Source: Triplophysa rosa
Taxonomy: Eukaryota > Chordata > Actinopteri > Cypriniformes > Nemacheilidae
Length of the DNA stretch: 64,000 bases
Direction of reading: 5' to 3'
Assembly (NCBI RefSeq): GCF_024868665.1
Contig: NC_079906.1
Location: 14,322,807-14,386,806, forward strand
Shown here: one piece after another, positions 50,138-60,837 of the stretch
Layout of the letters: each line of letters starts with the position of its first letter
How positions within the stretch are numbered: the stretch's first letter is position 1
The notes under the pieces: model-generated
Databases searched by the model: none
Seen by the model: only the letters and a program-made list of their open reading frames with translations
Told to the model about the DNA's origin: nothing
Translations under genes and position numbers: made by a program

Positions 50138-53100
50138 TCATCCTTCCCGGATCTTTGCAGCAAGGGCGGAGTTTTCCTGACGAATAGCCTTATAATCTTC
50201 AAGGATCTTCTCTAGATTACTAACTGTCCTTTTGCCATTCTCAGTCTCTATCTGTAAATCAAGAACACATATAACTGATGGCACAGCTGAAAGTGACGAT
50301 GACTGTTTACTTTTCATAATGTTTATTAAATTTGACTTAGTATTTATGAGTTTGTTACACACCTGCTCCTCAAGATCTCTAATTTCTCTCATGATGGTTC
50401 CTGTGTACTCAATGGTTTGAATCAGCTGAGTGCAGTTCTGAGACAACACAAATGTTAAAACGATTAAAATGATACATTTCAAACTTACACTGTAATTCTC
50501 ACTTACATACAAAAGCCAGTTAAAGTCACCAAGGGCATTAACTCAGAGTCCATTTACGTTGAACAGATGGACAGATGTGCTGCTAATGGCATGGTTATAA
50601 GAAACACAAGCCACCACGATGTTGAACTGTTGTTTTAGCAGGATCGCAACAAGTCCACCATATGGAGGCCTTGTCACATGAGACGAAAACATGATTTCCA
50701 AATGTCACATTTCAAAAAGCTGTGTACGTCCATTGTAAACCCACAACCTATAATGGTCATTGAGGTTTTTCTTTTTGTCCATCAAGTGCAACATCAAGTC
50801 CTGTTGAATCACAATTGTTTGCTAAACATCTTGATGATATGCTCACTCGTACCTCATGTAACGCAGCCAAGTACTTGTAGGATTTGCGGACAGATTCATC
50901 TTTTTTGGCATCCTGCAGTTTAAAAAGATTTAGTTTTTTTAAAATAAACACTACTTTCACTTACTGTATATTGAAAAGCTAAAGTAAAGAAATATTTAAA
51001 GTCATGCAAATTATCTGGGTCACTAATTTAACAAAGACATTTGTAACACTGACCGTGTGTTATTTAATATTATTATAATTTATAATAAAAATTTGTATTC
51101 AAATAAAACACAAAACAGAACCTTAAACACCAGCTCATCGGTGACCGCAAATGTTCGGTCCAGCTTTCCCGTTAGGCCATTTATCTCTTTCTGCAACTCC
51201 TTTGTGTCTGACAGAATCTGCAGGGGGGCACATTAATGGGGTCAGAGGTCAAAAGGCTTCTGAGGACTTACCAACTTCAAACATAAAGCTAACGTCCGTG
51301 AATACGGGTCAAGAACTTAAATGAAGTATTTTCACTGAGGACTAGATAATGGAAGAACTCAAACAAAGACCTTAGTAATTTCCTCCTTCTGCTTCTTTAT
51401 GTTGCCTACGATCTCCAAGATCCTCATGGTGTATGCTGAGCGGCACACATCTTTGGACAGCGTTTCATACTCGGTCAGCTGCGGAAAAACATTGAGGGGG
51501 CAAACACAAACACACTCGATGTTAAAACAACAAACTTCTTGGGTAAAACATATTTTTGCTTGACAAAGTGGTGACAAATAAAAGATGTATACCAGCTGCT
51601 TGTAGAGGCTCTCCTTCTTTTTGGCTTCTTCAGCAGACTGTCTGATTTTCTCATGAAGATCTTTGATTTCTGTCAGCTTCCTAGAGGACTCAAACTAAAA
51701 GAGATTGCATAAATGTCATGAACGTGAACACGCATTTAGTCACGTTATAAGTCCAACTGTGCTTTTAGTCATTTTCTGAAGGGATGATATAATGAACATT
51801 TTTGATTATTCTTGATATTCTGAAATATTAAAATGTTTGATGCTCTATGTAAACATAAGCAGTTTCTTATGAAGGCAAAGCAATATGTATAGGGGAATTA
51901 ACGCATCAGCCATAAAAAGTCCTATTTAATTCTAAGGTGGAAGTATGACCCGTCCGCATGACGCAATGTTCATCATCAGAAGGGTCAGCGGTCGTCCGCA
52001 TGCAGCCCATTTTTTGAGACGTGCCGCGTACAACAGCAGCTGTGTCCCAATTCGGGGGCTGCAACCTTCTAAGGTCGCGGACTTAAAAACGAGGACTTGT
52101 TCTTCAAAGCACACAGCCTCAAAAGTCCAAGAACCGAACTGAAATGAGACGCCCTAGTCTCGCAGAGGATTTCCTAATTGCATCACCTGCTGCTCAAAAT
52201 GCACCAATAATGTTAATTAACAACCTCATATATAATATTAAAACACTGAAATGGACCTTTTTTGTGAATTACATACTTTTACTTAACTAAAGTTTTGAAT
52301 GATTATTTAAAATATTCAAGCCATTATAGGCACGCAATGAATCTCGGGATAGCCAAAGCTGTGAAGGATACATTCGTTCTATCCTTAAAGCCACAATATG
52401 GAATAATTTTGTTATGAAATATCCAAAAATCACTTGCACAGTGTGATATATTTCATGCAGTTGTGTACTTACATTATCCCAAATGTTCCCAAGAATGTGC
52501 AAATCCAGAGAAATTCCTATTTAAAATAATGGCCCGTCCCTTGTATTTCTGCTCCGCACTACCCTCAGTTTCCGGTTGTAGAAACTAAGGCAACACGCAA
52601 ATGCGGAAGTGGATATACAGCATCTGGGATGCAGCATCTGTTGTTCTGTTATTATGGATCACGATTACGCTTTGGCGAGTAAAGGAAACCCAAAAAAGCA
52701 TAAAGGTAGGCCAAATGAGGCAAGCAGGCTTATGGACAAACGAAGAAATAAAACAAGGATTAATATCGGCGTGGCGTTTTCTAAATGGAGAGAGCTTCGC
52801 GACCAACTTGGACTCGACAGAGACTCCGCTCTCGCATTTTAATAGACAGGTAAGCAAAGAAAATGTAATTGCACACGAAATACTCATGCACAGATTATTT
52901 GAATAGTTATGAATGCAGTTAACCTATGAAATACAGTATATGTCGCACAAAAATATGTAGCCAGTAAAGTTACTTGTAAATACTGTGGGTTGTTCAAATT
53001 TACATTTTAAACGATGACTGTATGACTGTTTGAAATACGTAAAACTGTGTAGCATTACACTACCAAATCAACTGACAAAGTCCAATATCAGTTGCGGGCT

Positions 53101-56100
53101 AACGTAGCATTACATTCCACGTTTCTTGGAAGCTAATTCATTACGATGACATAAAATAAAATGTATTCATTACCTCGTCCATGAACATGATGGGCGATCT
53201 CCATACGCCTCTGGATGGTGAAAACGACATGTCCCATAATTCCACTCTCCTACATAACGTCATTTAGCTTTGCCTTTTGTTGTTGTTTCGAAAGTGCACC
53301 ATCTAGCGGTCTAAATATTCCATATTGTGGCTTTAAAACCCAGTGGAAATAAGGTCGCATTTTGGGGCTGCATTTGAAGCAACCTTTGATTTGGGACAGC
53401 CTTACCGGCCTTCAGTCACGCTGCTGTGACGCAATCGGTCTTAAAATGCAGCCTTCAAAGAACGCAGCCCCCGGCTGTGTCTCATTTTGTAAGGCTGCGT
53501 CCTCCAGAGGTCTCATTCAAAGGCTGCTACGTCATCGAGGCTGTCTCGTTTCATAAAATCAGGTAGGACTCTCCGGAGGCACCCTTCAAATGCGACCTTC
53601 TTTGACAGGAATTCGGAGGATACATGAGCTGTATCCTTCGTTGCCAGAGATAACCCACAATTTTTTGCGTCGGCCAACGTCTGTTATTTGAATAAACGGC
53701 AACAGCTGCACATTCAATCAAATATGTGGTTTTTAAATGTTAACAGTTTACAGTTTGTGTCACTTTTTTTAATCTTAGAAGGCAGTAAATAGGTTCACAA
53801 GTGTTTAGTGATTTTTAAATGTTTTGAAACAGTAAGGCAAAAATTGTATATTTGTTTAACTCTTTTGGCATTGTTTAGGGTAGAAAGTAACCTACTTTTT
53901 ACCTTATAAATCATGTAGAAATCATTTTAATTAATTTGACAGGTGTGCGAGTGCAACGTGTTGTCATAGCAACGTGGTACTTCCTGTTTCCTTTTCTGCC
54001 AGTATGTCCTACTAAAGACGTCTCGTTTAATTTGAGAATTGTTGAGAATCCTCCGTATACCGCATGCTTTAGAGGATGATACCTCTGGAGGACACAAGGA
54101 CGCAACCTTACGAAACGAGACACAGCTCCCGTATTGGATTTGTATCATTCTTTTTCGACAACGGCACACTGCACACTTTCTGTGTGTGTATTGACCCCTA
54201 GTGGACTAGTGCACTTTTTCGCGCATGCGCTGTTGTACGCGGCACGACTGCGCGGTCTCAAAAAATGGCCTGCACGCGGACAGGGTGTGCGGATGACCGC
54301 GAACCCTTCTGATGACGAAAATTGCATTATGCGGACAGCGAGCAAACGTGGACGGACGGACCATACTTCCGCCTTAAGGTTTAAAGAAAATGTGAATGAG
54401 GGTCATGATAAATTATGACTGTTTTGTTTTGGTGCGTAAAACCTTGACTAACATAAGTAAATTTCAGTGAAAACAGAGAAGTAGAAAATAATCTTAAAAA
54501 AACACACTTCATTTTTTAAATACCAAATGTCTATATTTAAACAAAGCACATGATGTAAAAATTACTGAAATTATTCAAATAAGAGCTCCATGGCTTAAAC
54601 AGGTCAGTCACGAGACTGACATTAGCAGTTGCTACAGGACTGTATAAGCCATCAATGTTAAACACACTGTACCTCTCTGTTGCTGCAGAGCTCCTTCAGT
54701 CTGCGGTGTTCATCTATCAATGGAACTCTGTGTTTCTCCCACTGAGAAGCCAGATTCACCACACGCTTAGAGCTTGCCTCTACTAGACTCTAAAACACAG
54801 AAACACAATGCAGAAAAACATAAACATGTTATTAGTCAGAATTAGAGGCTTGTAAAGGCTGGTGACATTACATACTGCTTTATTCTGTATGCTTTTAGTT
54901 TCGTATTTAGTGCTCTTTGCTCCGCTGCCTGTTATATTGTAATGTTTTGACTTGTCCTGCGACAAGGTATTATTTAACACATTGCAAGTCTACATGTTTT
55001 CTATTAAGGTTTGTGTGGCAAAGGTACAACAGAGAGAAGGTTGGTGCCACAGGTGTTACTTGTTACGTACCTGTAACTTGAGCAGGTTGTCTTCAGCGTC
55101 AGGAAGGAGGTCAATGGTCTGACTCTTCATTTTGACAGAGTTCTCCTTTTCTGCATTACTCACCTCCCTCTGATTCACCTCATCTGACACCTACAGATAT
55201 AAACACACAGACAAATCTGACATATCAAAGATAAAAAAACAAAGATTTCAAGGAAATGATGCATTTAGTATCAGACTCACGGTGGAATCTGAGTATTTGT
55301 TTATTTATTTTTAAAGGCCATTGCAGCACTAAAGGGTATTCAAGGCATGTGGAATCTGAGAATTAAAATATTTCTCCCTATGGCCGATGTTGAATTATCA
55401 TTATTTTTTATTAACAATATAATTCGTGTAAGTAATTTAAAGTGAACTTATTACCTGCTGGATGGACACAGTGAGCTGTTTGACGTCTCCGCCCACTTCA
55501 TCCATTTGGACTGAAAGTTGCTACAACTGTTGCTGCAGAGCAGAAAGTTCTGCTTCCTGCAGGGCCTTCAGGTCCTCCTCTGATTGGTGAGAGCTGGGAA
55601 GTGCACTTGCTGCTGCCGCCATCTGCTGGGCTGCTTTCTCAGGTTCCTGCAAAATAATAAAAACCTTTCATCAGTAATCAATTACAGCTAAATAGTCTAA
55701 ATAGGACATATAAAGATGCAGTTACAGATAAAAGTGAATGATAAACTTTTAGAAAAAAATGCATGTTTATGTCCAATAATTAAATGCAACAAGCGATATA
55801 TATTCAATTAAATAAATTAATAATACATTCATTTTAATAACATTTATTAATGCCTTTTTAAATTTCATTGGTGGTATATGTACAAGGAACACATGCTCAT
55901 CTTACTTACCTCTGTAAAAGTGAATTTCTCTGTGTGGGTGAAGCGTGTGCCTTTGGTCAACACATCTCTCCCAGAGGAGGCACCGCTGAATGACTGCAGC
56001 AGTTCTGTGAGGTCAGAGGTCGAGCGCGTTGCTCCATGCGTGTCGGGCCGAGGCTGAGCCGCCGCTCTCAGTTGTTCCTCAATCCGCTTCTGCAGTCGAG

Positions 56101-59100
56101 CTTTTTTCCTGGCTCTGTAATCCTGTAGATGTAAGACAAAGCATGAACAAGACCTTTTGTTAAACCTATGGTGAAAACTGAATTGGGTAACTGTCCAAAA
56201 TGTAATATGTACAAATTTGACCCATACACTTATGACAGATTATATGCAGGTCATCTCACTCACATTTTTCACTTTCTGTCTCTTGGTCGAAGGAATATTT
56301 CTTTGCATAAAAGCTTTATAGGACAGTAAACTGAAGGGATATTGAGATAAAAACATGTGGTAAGCAGAATTATTGATTCTGGACCATTGAATTATTTAGA
56401 ATTAAAGTGTTAGTTCACCTTTAAAATGAAAATGCTGTCATTATTTACTCGTCCTCTTGTCATTTCAAACCTGTATGACTTTCTTTATTCTACAGTACAC
56501 AAAAGAAGATATTTTGAAAAATGTTTGTAACAGAAAACCTTTGGTCACCATTGACTTGCATTGGTTTTGTGTCCATACAATAGAAGTCAATGGGTACCGG
56601 CGCTGTTCGGTTACCAACATTTTTCAAAATGTCTTTTGTGTTTTGCAGAAAAAATAAAATCACACAGGTTTAAAATGACAAGAGGGCGAGTAAATGATGA
56701 CAGAATTTTCATTTTGAAGGCAAACTATTCCTTTAATGCTTCACGTCATGGCCGCTTGATGATCTTGGTTGTGCCTTCATTTCCTATCATTACTAACAGT
56801 CCATTGTCAGTTATTATTTTAAGTTGAACACTTTTTTGTAAACTGATGGATACACTGTAATTATTTTCAGACTGTTCTAAAAACTTCCCCAACACATGAA
56901 ACAGTAAACAGGAATAGAAATACAAACACAGATATAGCCTTGCCTTGTGATTTACAAATAGGTGCTGGACGCTTGGAAAATGTCTAGGGGTCAGACAATA
57001 GGCAAGTGTGTATGCTGGAGGGCAGGTGAGGTGAGAATGTGGAGGTCAGCAGTACAGTAATAAGACACATACATGCTGAATGTCACACTAGTGTGAAAGA
57101 CACCTCTGTGTTCATCCTCATGTTGATACATGCGTTTACCACAGAGACGCCATCAAGAAAGCAGGACGGCAGCAAAAATATTTACATGCCAGTGTTATTC
57201 TTATTAACAGCTCAGAGAACCCAAAGCTAATGATAGAGGGACGCACACTGAGACCGAGAAATAAAGTGTGTTTTGTTTTGAGTTTGAAGCGGGACACAGA
57301 ACAACCTCAGGAGTCAGTCTCGACAGCAGACCCTGGCTGTTCCATTCACTCTCCCACTCCTGCGCGGCACTGAGCTCAGAGACGTGGTTCTCCAGGAGGG
57401 ATGCCGGCACTGAGGCATGCTGGGAAGGCTGGGCGGTCACAGGCAGCAAATAATTCCTCCAGTACTCTTGCATCTCTGAGAGAATTCATAAAGAAACATC
57501 AGAAACACATGCTCATGTTAGAAGGCTGAATCATCAGAGCTAAATAGGGCTTCGTCAAATTCCTCAATGGGATAATCACACTTCAGGGGCAGGTGGGAAC
57601 TACAAAAAAACCTACAACGGATCAGGCAAATCCCACGTTACCCAAGGGGGATTTCTTATTTAGGTCAATGTAAATGAATATACCTTTTGGCTGTTTCCTG
57701 GAAGAGACCTTGAGTGAGTATGGGAGACTCAGCCGCTGGACGTGAAAATGGTGAGACGGGCCGGAGCTCTGAAATCAAATTCACACACATTCGTCAGTTT
57801 GTTAAGTGGCTTGGCAGAATTTTCAATAACCCTCGCAACAGTGGCACATGTATTAACGTGAAACACATTTCTTATGTTACCAGCAAAACGAGCCAAGAGT
57901 AAGTGTCACGTCTAAAGCATGTTTCAGCATTTATTTTTGAAGTTCAATAGTAAAAGCGATAGTTCACCCAAAAATGAAACTTTTGTCAAGAATTACTCAA
58001 CCTCAAGTTATTCCAAACCTGTATAAATGTCTTTGTTCTGTTCAACATGAATACAGATTATTTAGAAAAAATATGTTAGCAACTGAGATTTCTGAGGCAC
58101 TGTTGACTAACAAAGTAGAAAATATTAAAATGGTTGTCAAAAGTGCCCCAGAACGGTTTGATTTCGTAAATTTGTCAATATATTTTTTGTGTTCAACAGA
58201 TAAAAAATACAATATTTTTTCTGCTACTATGGTAGTCAATGGTGCCATAGAAATCTTAGTTTATTATATTCTTCCAAATATCTTTCTTTGTGTTTAACTA
58301 AACTAAGAAATTTATACAGGTTTGGAACAACTTGAGAGTGAGTAAATGATGACAGAATTTTTATTTTTGGGTGAACATCCCTTTAAAGTCTTGTATTATG
58401 CCAACATCTGTAACATATAACAAACTACCACAGAAAACAGTTTTTCTCTCAGTGTGCAAAAACAAACTAAAACTGTGTTTACAGTAACTTTTTTGTATAC
58501 TCATTTATTATTCTTCCAAAGAAATGGATCAGTGTTATTTGTGCTGTTGTCTAAATCATTGTTTTGTGACAGGAATACTGTTTCTGTAAGATGAACTTAT
58601 GCTTTGCCAACATATGTTAGTAAGTGGTTTTATCATAATAGTTTCACGACAGCACATATCACACAAGTATTTTTGGCTATACAAAACGTAATTTCTCCGA
58701 AATCGCTAGTACATTTCTATGAGCAAATTTGGTTGTTTTTACAAACCAAGGGCAAGTCAAAATTACTTTCTGTGGTAGTCGACAACAGATGTTGACAAAA
58801 GAGTTTAAGTTGTATTTAACTTTGATTTACTTAACTATATGACAAAACCATCTATCAGGTTATTAGTGTAAAGCTAGATCTACTGTATGTGTCTGAGCCT
58901 CTGGATTTTGACGTTTAGGCATGTAGGAGTACCTGTGTTTTACGGTGAATAGGGAGTCTACAGGATGGAGGGAGCCAAGGCACTGACAATTGAGCTTTAA
59001 TTTGACCAGCAATTGCTTTCTGCAACAGCACAGATTTTCCTAAAAGAAAAGTCTTACGATCAACTATTAAACATTTCCATTAAGTCAAATCATTTTGAAG

Positions 59101-60837
59101 CAACATACATCACAAAGCCAAACAAACAATTAAGAGGAAACACAGATGTCTGTGATAACCGAGTCTAGTAAAACTTAAAATATAAAAACAAATGCACCAT
59201 TTCCAAATCCAAGTGGCGCTGACTTTGGATACTTTCCAGAACAATCAATGTCAGTTTTATACAGTCAAGCGTATTAAGTGGGGGAAATACTTTCTGTTGC
59301 ATTTATTAGCGAAAGCTGGATGTAATCAGCACTGTAATGTCTTACATCACAGACTAACTATTTAAATTACTCTTTGATCCCAGCACGAAAAACCATCAAC
59401 AAGACTTTACTATTACACTGAGAATACCACACATTATTCTAGCTATTGCAATCCAATGTTGACAAATTAATGATGGTGATTTTCTAAATTACACCTGAAC
59501 AAATCCCAGTCAATCATGGCAAACCACAATTATTATTTGGCTGTGAAAAGATTATTAGTTATGGTGCACTGGCAGTTACCTGTGGACAGGTGATTTCTCT
59601 TGGTTGTTTTATATACCTGTGGCCTGGTGATTATATTAATGTGCTAATTATCTACTAGTGTCAGACGGCACACCTCCGGGTCATCTGATTTATAATGCAC
59701 ATATAAAAAGAACTGGGCAAAATGACCAGTTTTATTTTGACTGGCTGTTTTTTTACACAGTTTCTGAGAGCCATTATACTGATCTTTTCCGGTCTGCTAC
59801 AAGTCTTGCAGCAGATGTTACAGTGAGCTCTTTCGAAGACTGTAACGTTTAAAATACTAAGGAACTTGTTTTTGACATATTCTGCACCAGATTTCAGATT
59901 TATCTCCACCTAAAAGTTAAACACTTTGCATATACTGTATAAGCCGCAATGAGGATTGAACTTAATTCATATAGTCACATACCTGCAGGCTGGTCCGAGG
60001 CCTCTGCACTCTCTCTGGGCAGCTTCTCCACCAGAAACATGAAGAGAGAGCGGATCTCTGGTTCATTGCTGTAAAGAAATGTCTGGTAGCCAATCTCTCC
60101 TTTAAAGCCCACATCCTAAACAAAAACATAATAATCCAACATTACAACAGTCTCACAAACAAACTAAAGTCACTAAAATTGTTCCACTTTTGAATGGGAT
60201 GTACTACTTATTACAGCAATCTCAACTGACTGGCTTAGTCATTAGTGAGGGGTCAAGTTAACTCAGACACAGAAGAAAGTCTGCGGCACTGTGTCTCTCA
60301 CCTGACAGGCTTGTGCCAGACTCATGCCCAGTCTAAAACGAGCAGACATTCCAGGGGGCAGCGAGTGAGACAAGCCATTGCCCAGCGAAGGGTCGATGAC
60401 ACGCAGGCATCTCACCACTGCCTCTACGATCAGCTCACTGGTGAACTGCTTCACACTCTGAACATCTTCATCAATGTCTCTGTAAGGCAGATGAGATTTA
60501 ATACAGTCATGTGCATGACATAAAACAGCACATATTATGCAAGGTAATACAAAGGTGATGACAAATCCCCCAAAAGATGTACGATATAAAAACGGTTACA
60601 TATGCATGAGTACCAAGTGCAATTTCTACATGCTAAGTACATTCAAAGAAATTAAAAGAAAAACATATTAAGGAAACTATATCTTTATGATTACATGATC
60701 TTATAGTTTGGACTGTGTCAAAACTCCAAAGACAAGAGGATATGACTTGTCAGAACTGATAAGACCTGTTAGATCTCGGATACCTACGTGCCAACTTGTC
60801 GTAGGGAGTGAATTAAAATCCTATCGACTTCTTCCAT
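50138..60837 (-). CDS. ccdc22: Coiled-coil domain-containing protein 22, 16 exons, in-frame TAG
   Basis: Subunit of the CCC complex (with CCDC93 and COMMD proteins) in endosomal recycling; it also binds cullins and affects NF-kB signalling. Joined exons (minus): 60837-60788, 60479-60302, 60115-59983, 59039-58933, 57768-57684, 57475-57306, 56122-55910, 55646-55455, 55190-55071, 54789-54673, 51694-51593, 51478-51371, 51217-51122, 50912-50853, 50437-50363, 50251-50138 = 1920 nt, 640 codons. The N-terminal calponin-homology-like NDC80/NUF2-type domain (VEAVVRCLRVIDPSL, MSARFRLGMSLAQAC) and the C-terminal coiled coil (RILEIVGNIKKQKEEITK, DLEEQIETENGKR) match human CCDC22 along the whole length. 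Codon 354 (55523-55521) is TAG where a glutamine or glutamate is expected. Both sides stay in frame, all splice sites look normal and no other lesion is present. It may be a nonsense allele, a sequencing error, a young pseudogene or, less likely, readthrough. Confidence 0.9.
52385..53336 (+). mobile_element. ISL2EU-like DNA element remnant
   Basis: Terminal inverted repeats TTAAAGCCACAATATGGAAT (left) and ATTCCATATTGTGGCTTTAA (right), 952 bases. A plus-strand ORF at 52609-52842 includes KTRINIGVAFSKWRELRDQL. That is a motif I associate with the N-terminal ORF of fish PIF/Harbinger-ISL2EU-type elements (recalled, not searched). No catalytic domain remains, so it is a deletion derivative. Confidence 0.6.
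53471..54128. mobile_element. Short TIR element in ccdc22 intron
   Basis: The left end GGCTGTGTCTCATTTTGTAA is matched by the complement of the right end (AGCTGTGTCTCGTTTCGTAA). Both continue into GG(C/T)TGCGTCCT and a CCTCCAGAGGT word. 658 bases, no ORF of note: a MITE-like element. Confidence 0.75.
55521..55523 (-). other. In-frame TAG codon in ccdc22
   Basis: On the minus strand the exon 55646-55455 reads CTG CAG CAA CAG TTG TAG CAA CTT TCA. The TAG is codon 42 of this 64-codon exon and codon 354 of the gene. A single C-to-T change from CAG, or G-to-T from GAG, explains it. The following CAA CTT is close to, but not, the UAG-CAR-YYA readthrough context. Confidence 0.85.
56405..56736. mobile_element. 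Angel-type MITE (ccdc22 intron)
   Basis: Starts GTGTTAGTTCACCTTTAAAA and ends TTCATTTTGAAGGCAAACTA. Internal CAAACCTGTATGACTTTC and CACAAAAGAAGATATTTTG are those of the copies near 16.5 and 18.6 kb. The two arms pair through the centre (GACTTGCATTGG ... CAATAGAAGTCAATG). Confidence 0.85.
57957..58386. mobile_element. Angel MITE, long copy (ccdc22 intron)
   Basis: The ends CGATAGTTCACCCAAAAATG and TTTTGGGTGAACATCCCTTT are inverted. Arms contain ATTCCAAACCTGTATAAATG / ATTTATACAGGTTTGGAACA and, near the centre, CTATGGTAGTCAATGGTGCC. The left half is expanded by about 100 bases relative to the right, either an internal insertion or divergence. Confidence 0.88.

Larger units (their letters stand above)
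51932..54380. mobile_element. Composite of nested TIR elements in a ccdc22 intron
   Basis: Outer ends are inverted repeats: TCTAAGGTGGAAGTATGACC at 51931 on the left and the complement of GGTCCGTCCGTCCACG...GGCGGAAGTATGG on the right. They share further words (TCATCAGAAGGGT, CATTTTTTGAGAC, GTGCCGCGTACAACAGC). Inside lie an ISL2EU-like element (52385-53336), a GCTGTGTCCCAATTC-type end at about 52038 with partners at 53360-53470, and a separate 0.66 kb element (53471-54128). Several insertions have stacked in one intron. Confidence 0.7.

Noticed and set aside
54134..54418. 94-residue plus-strand ORF
   Set aside because: It spans the right terminal repeat of the composite transposon and is not conserved coding sequence.
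55521..55523. TAG in ccdc22 as a real readthrough stop
   Set aside because: CAA follows, but the second codon is CTT rather than a YYA codon, and the expected residue (Q or E) is one base change away; mutation or base error is simpler.
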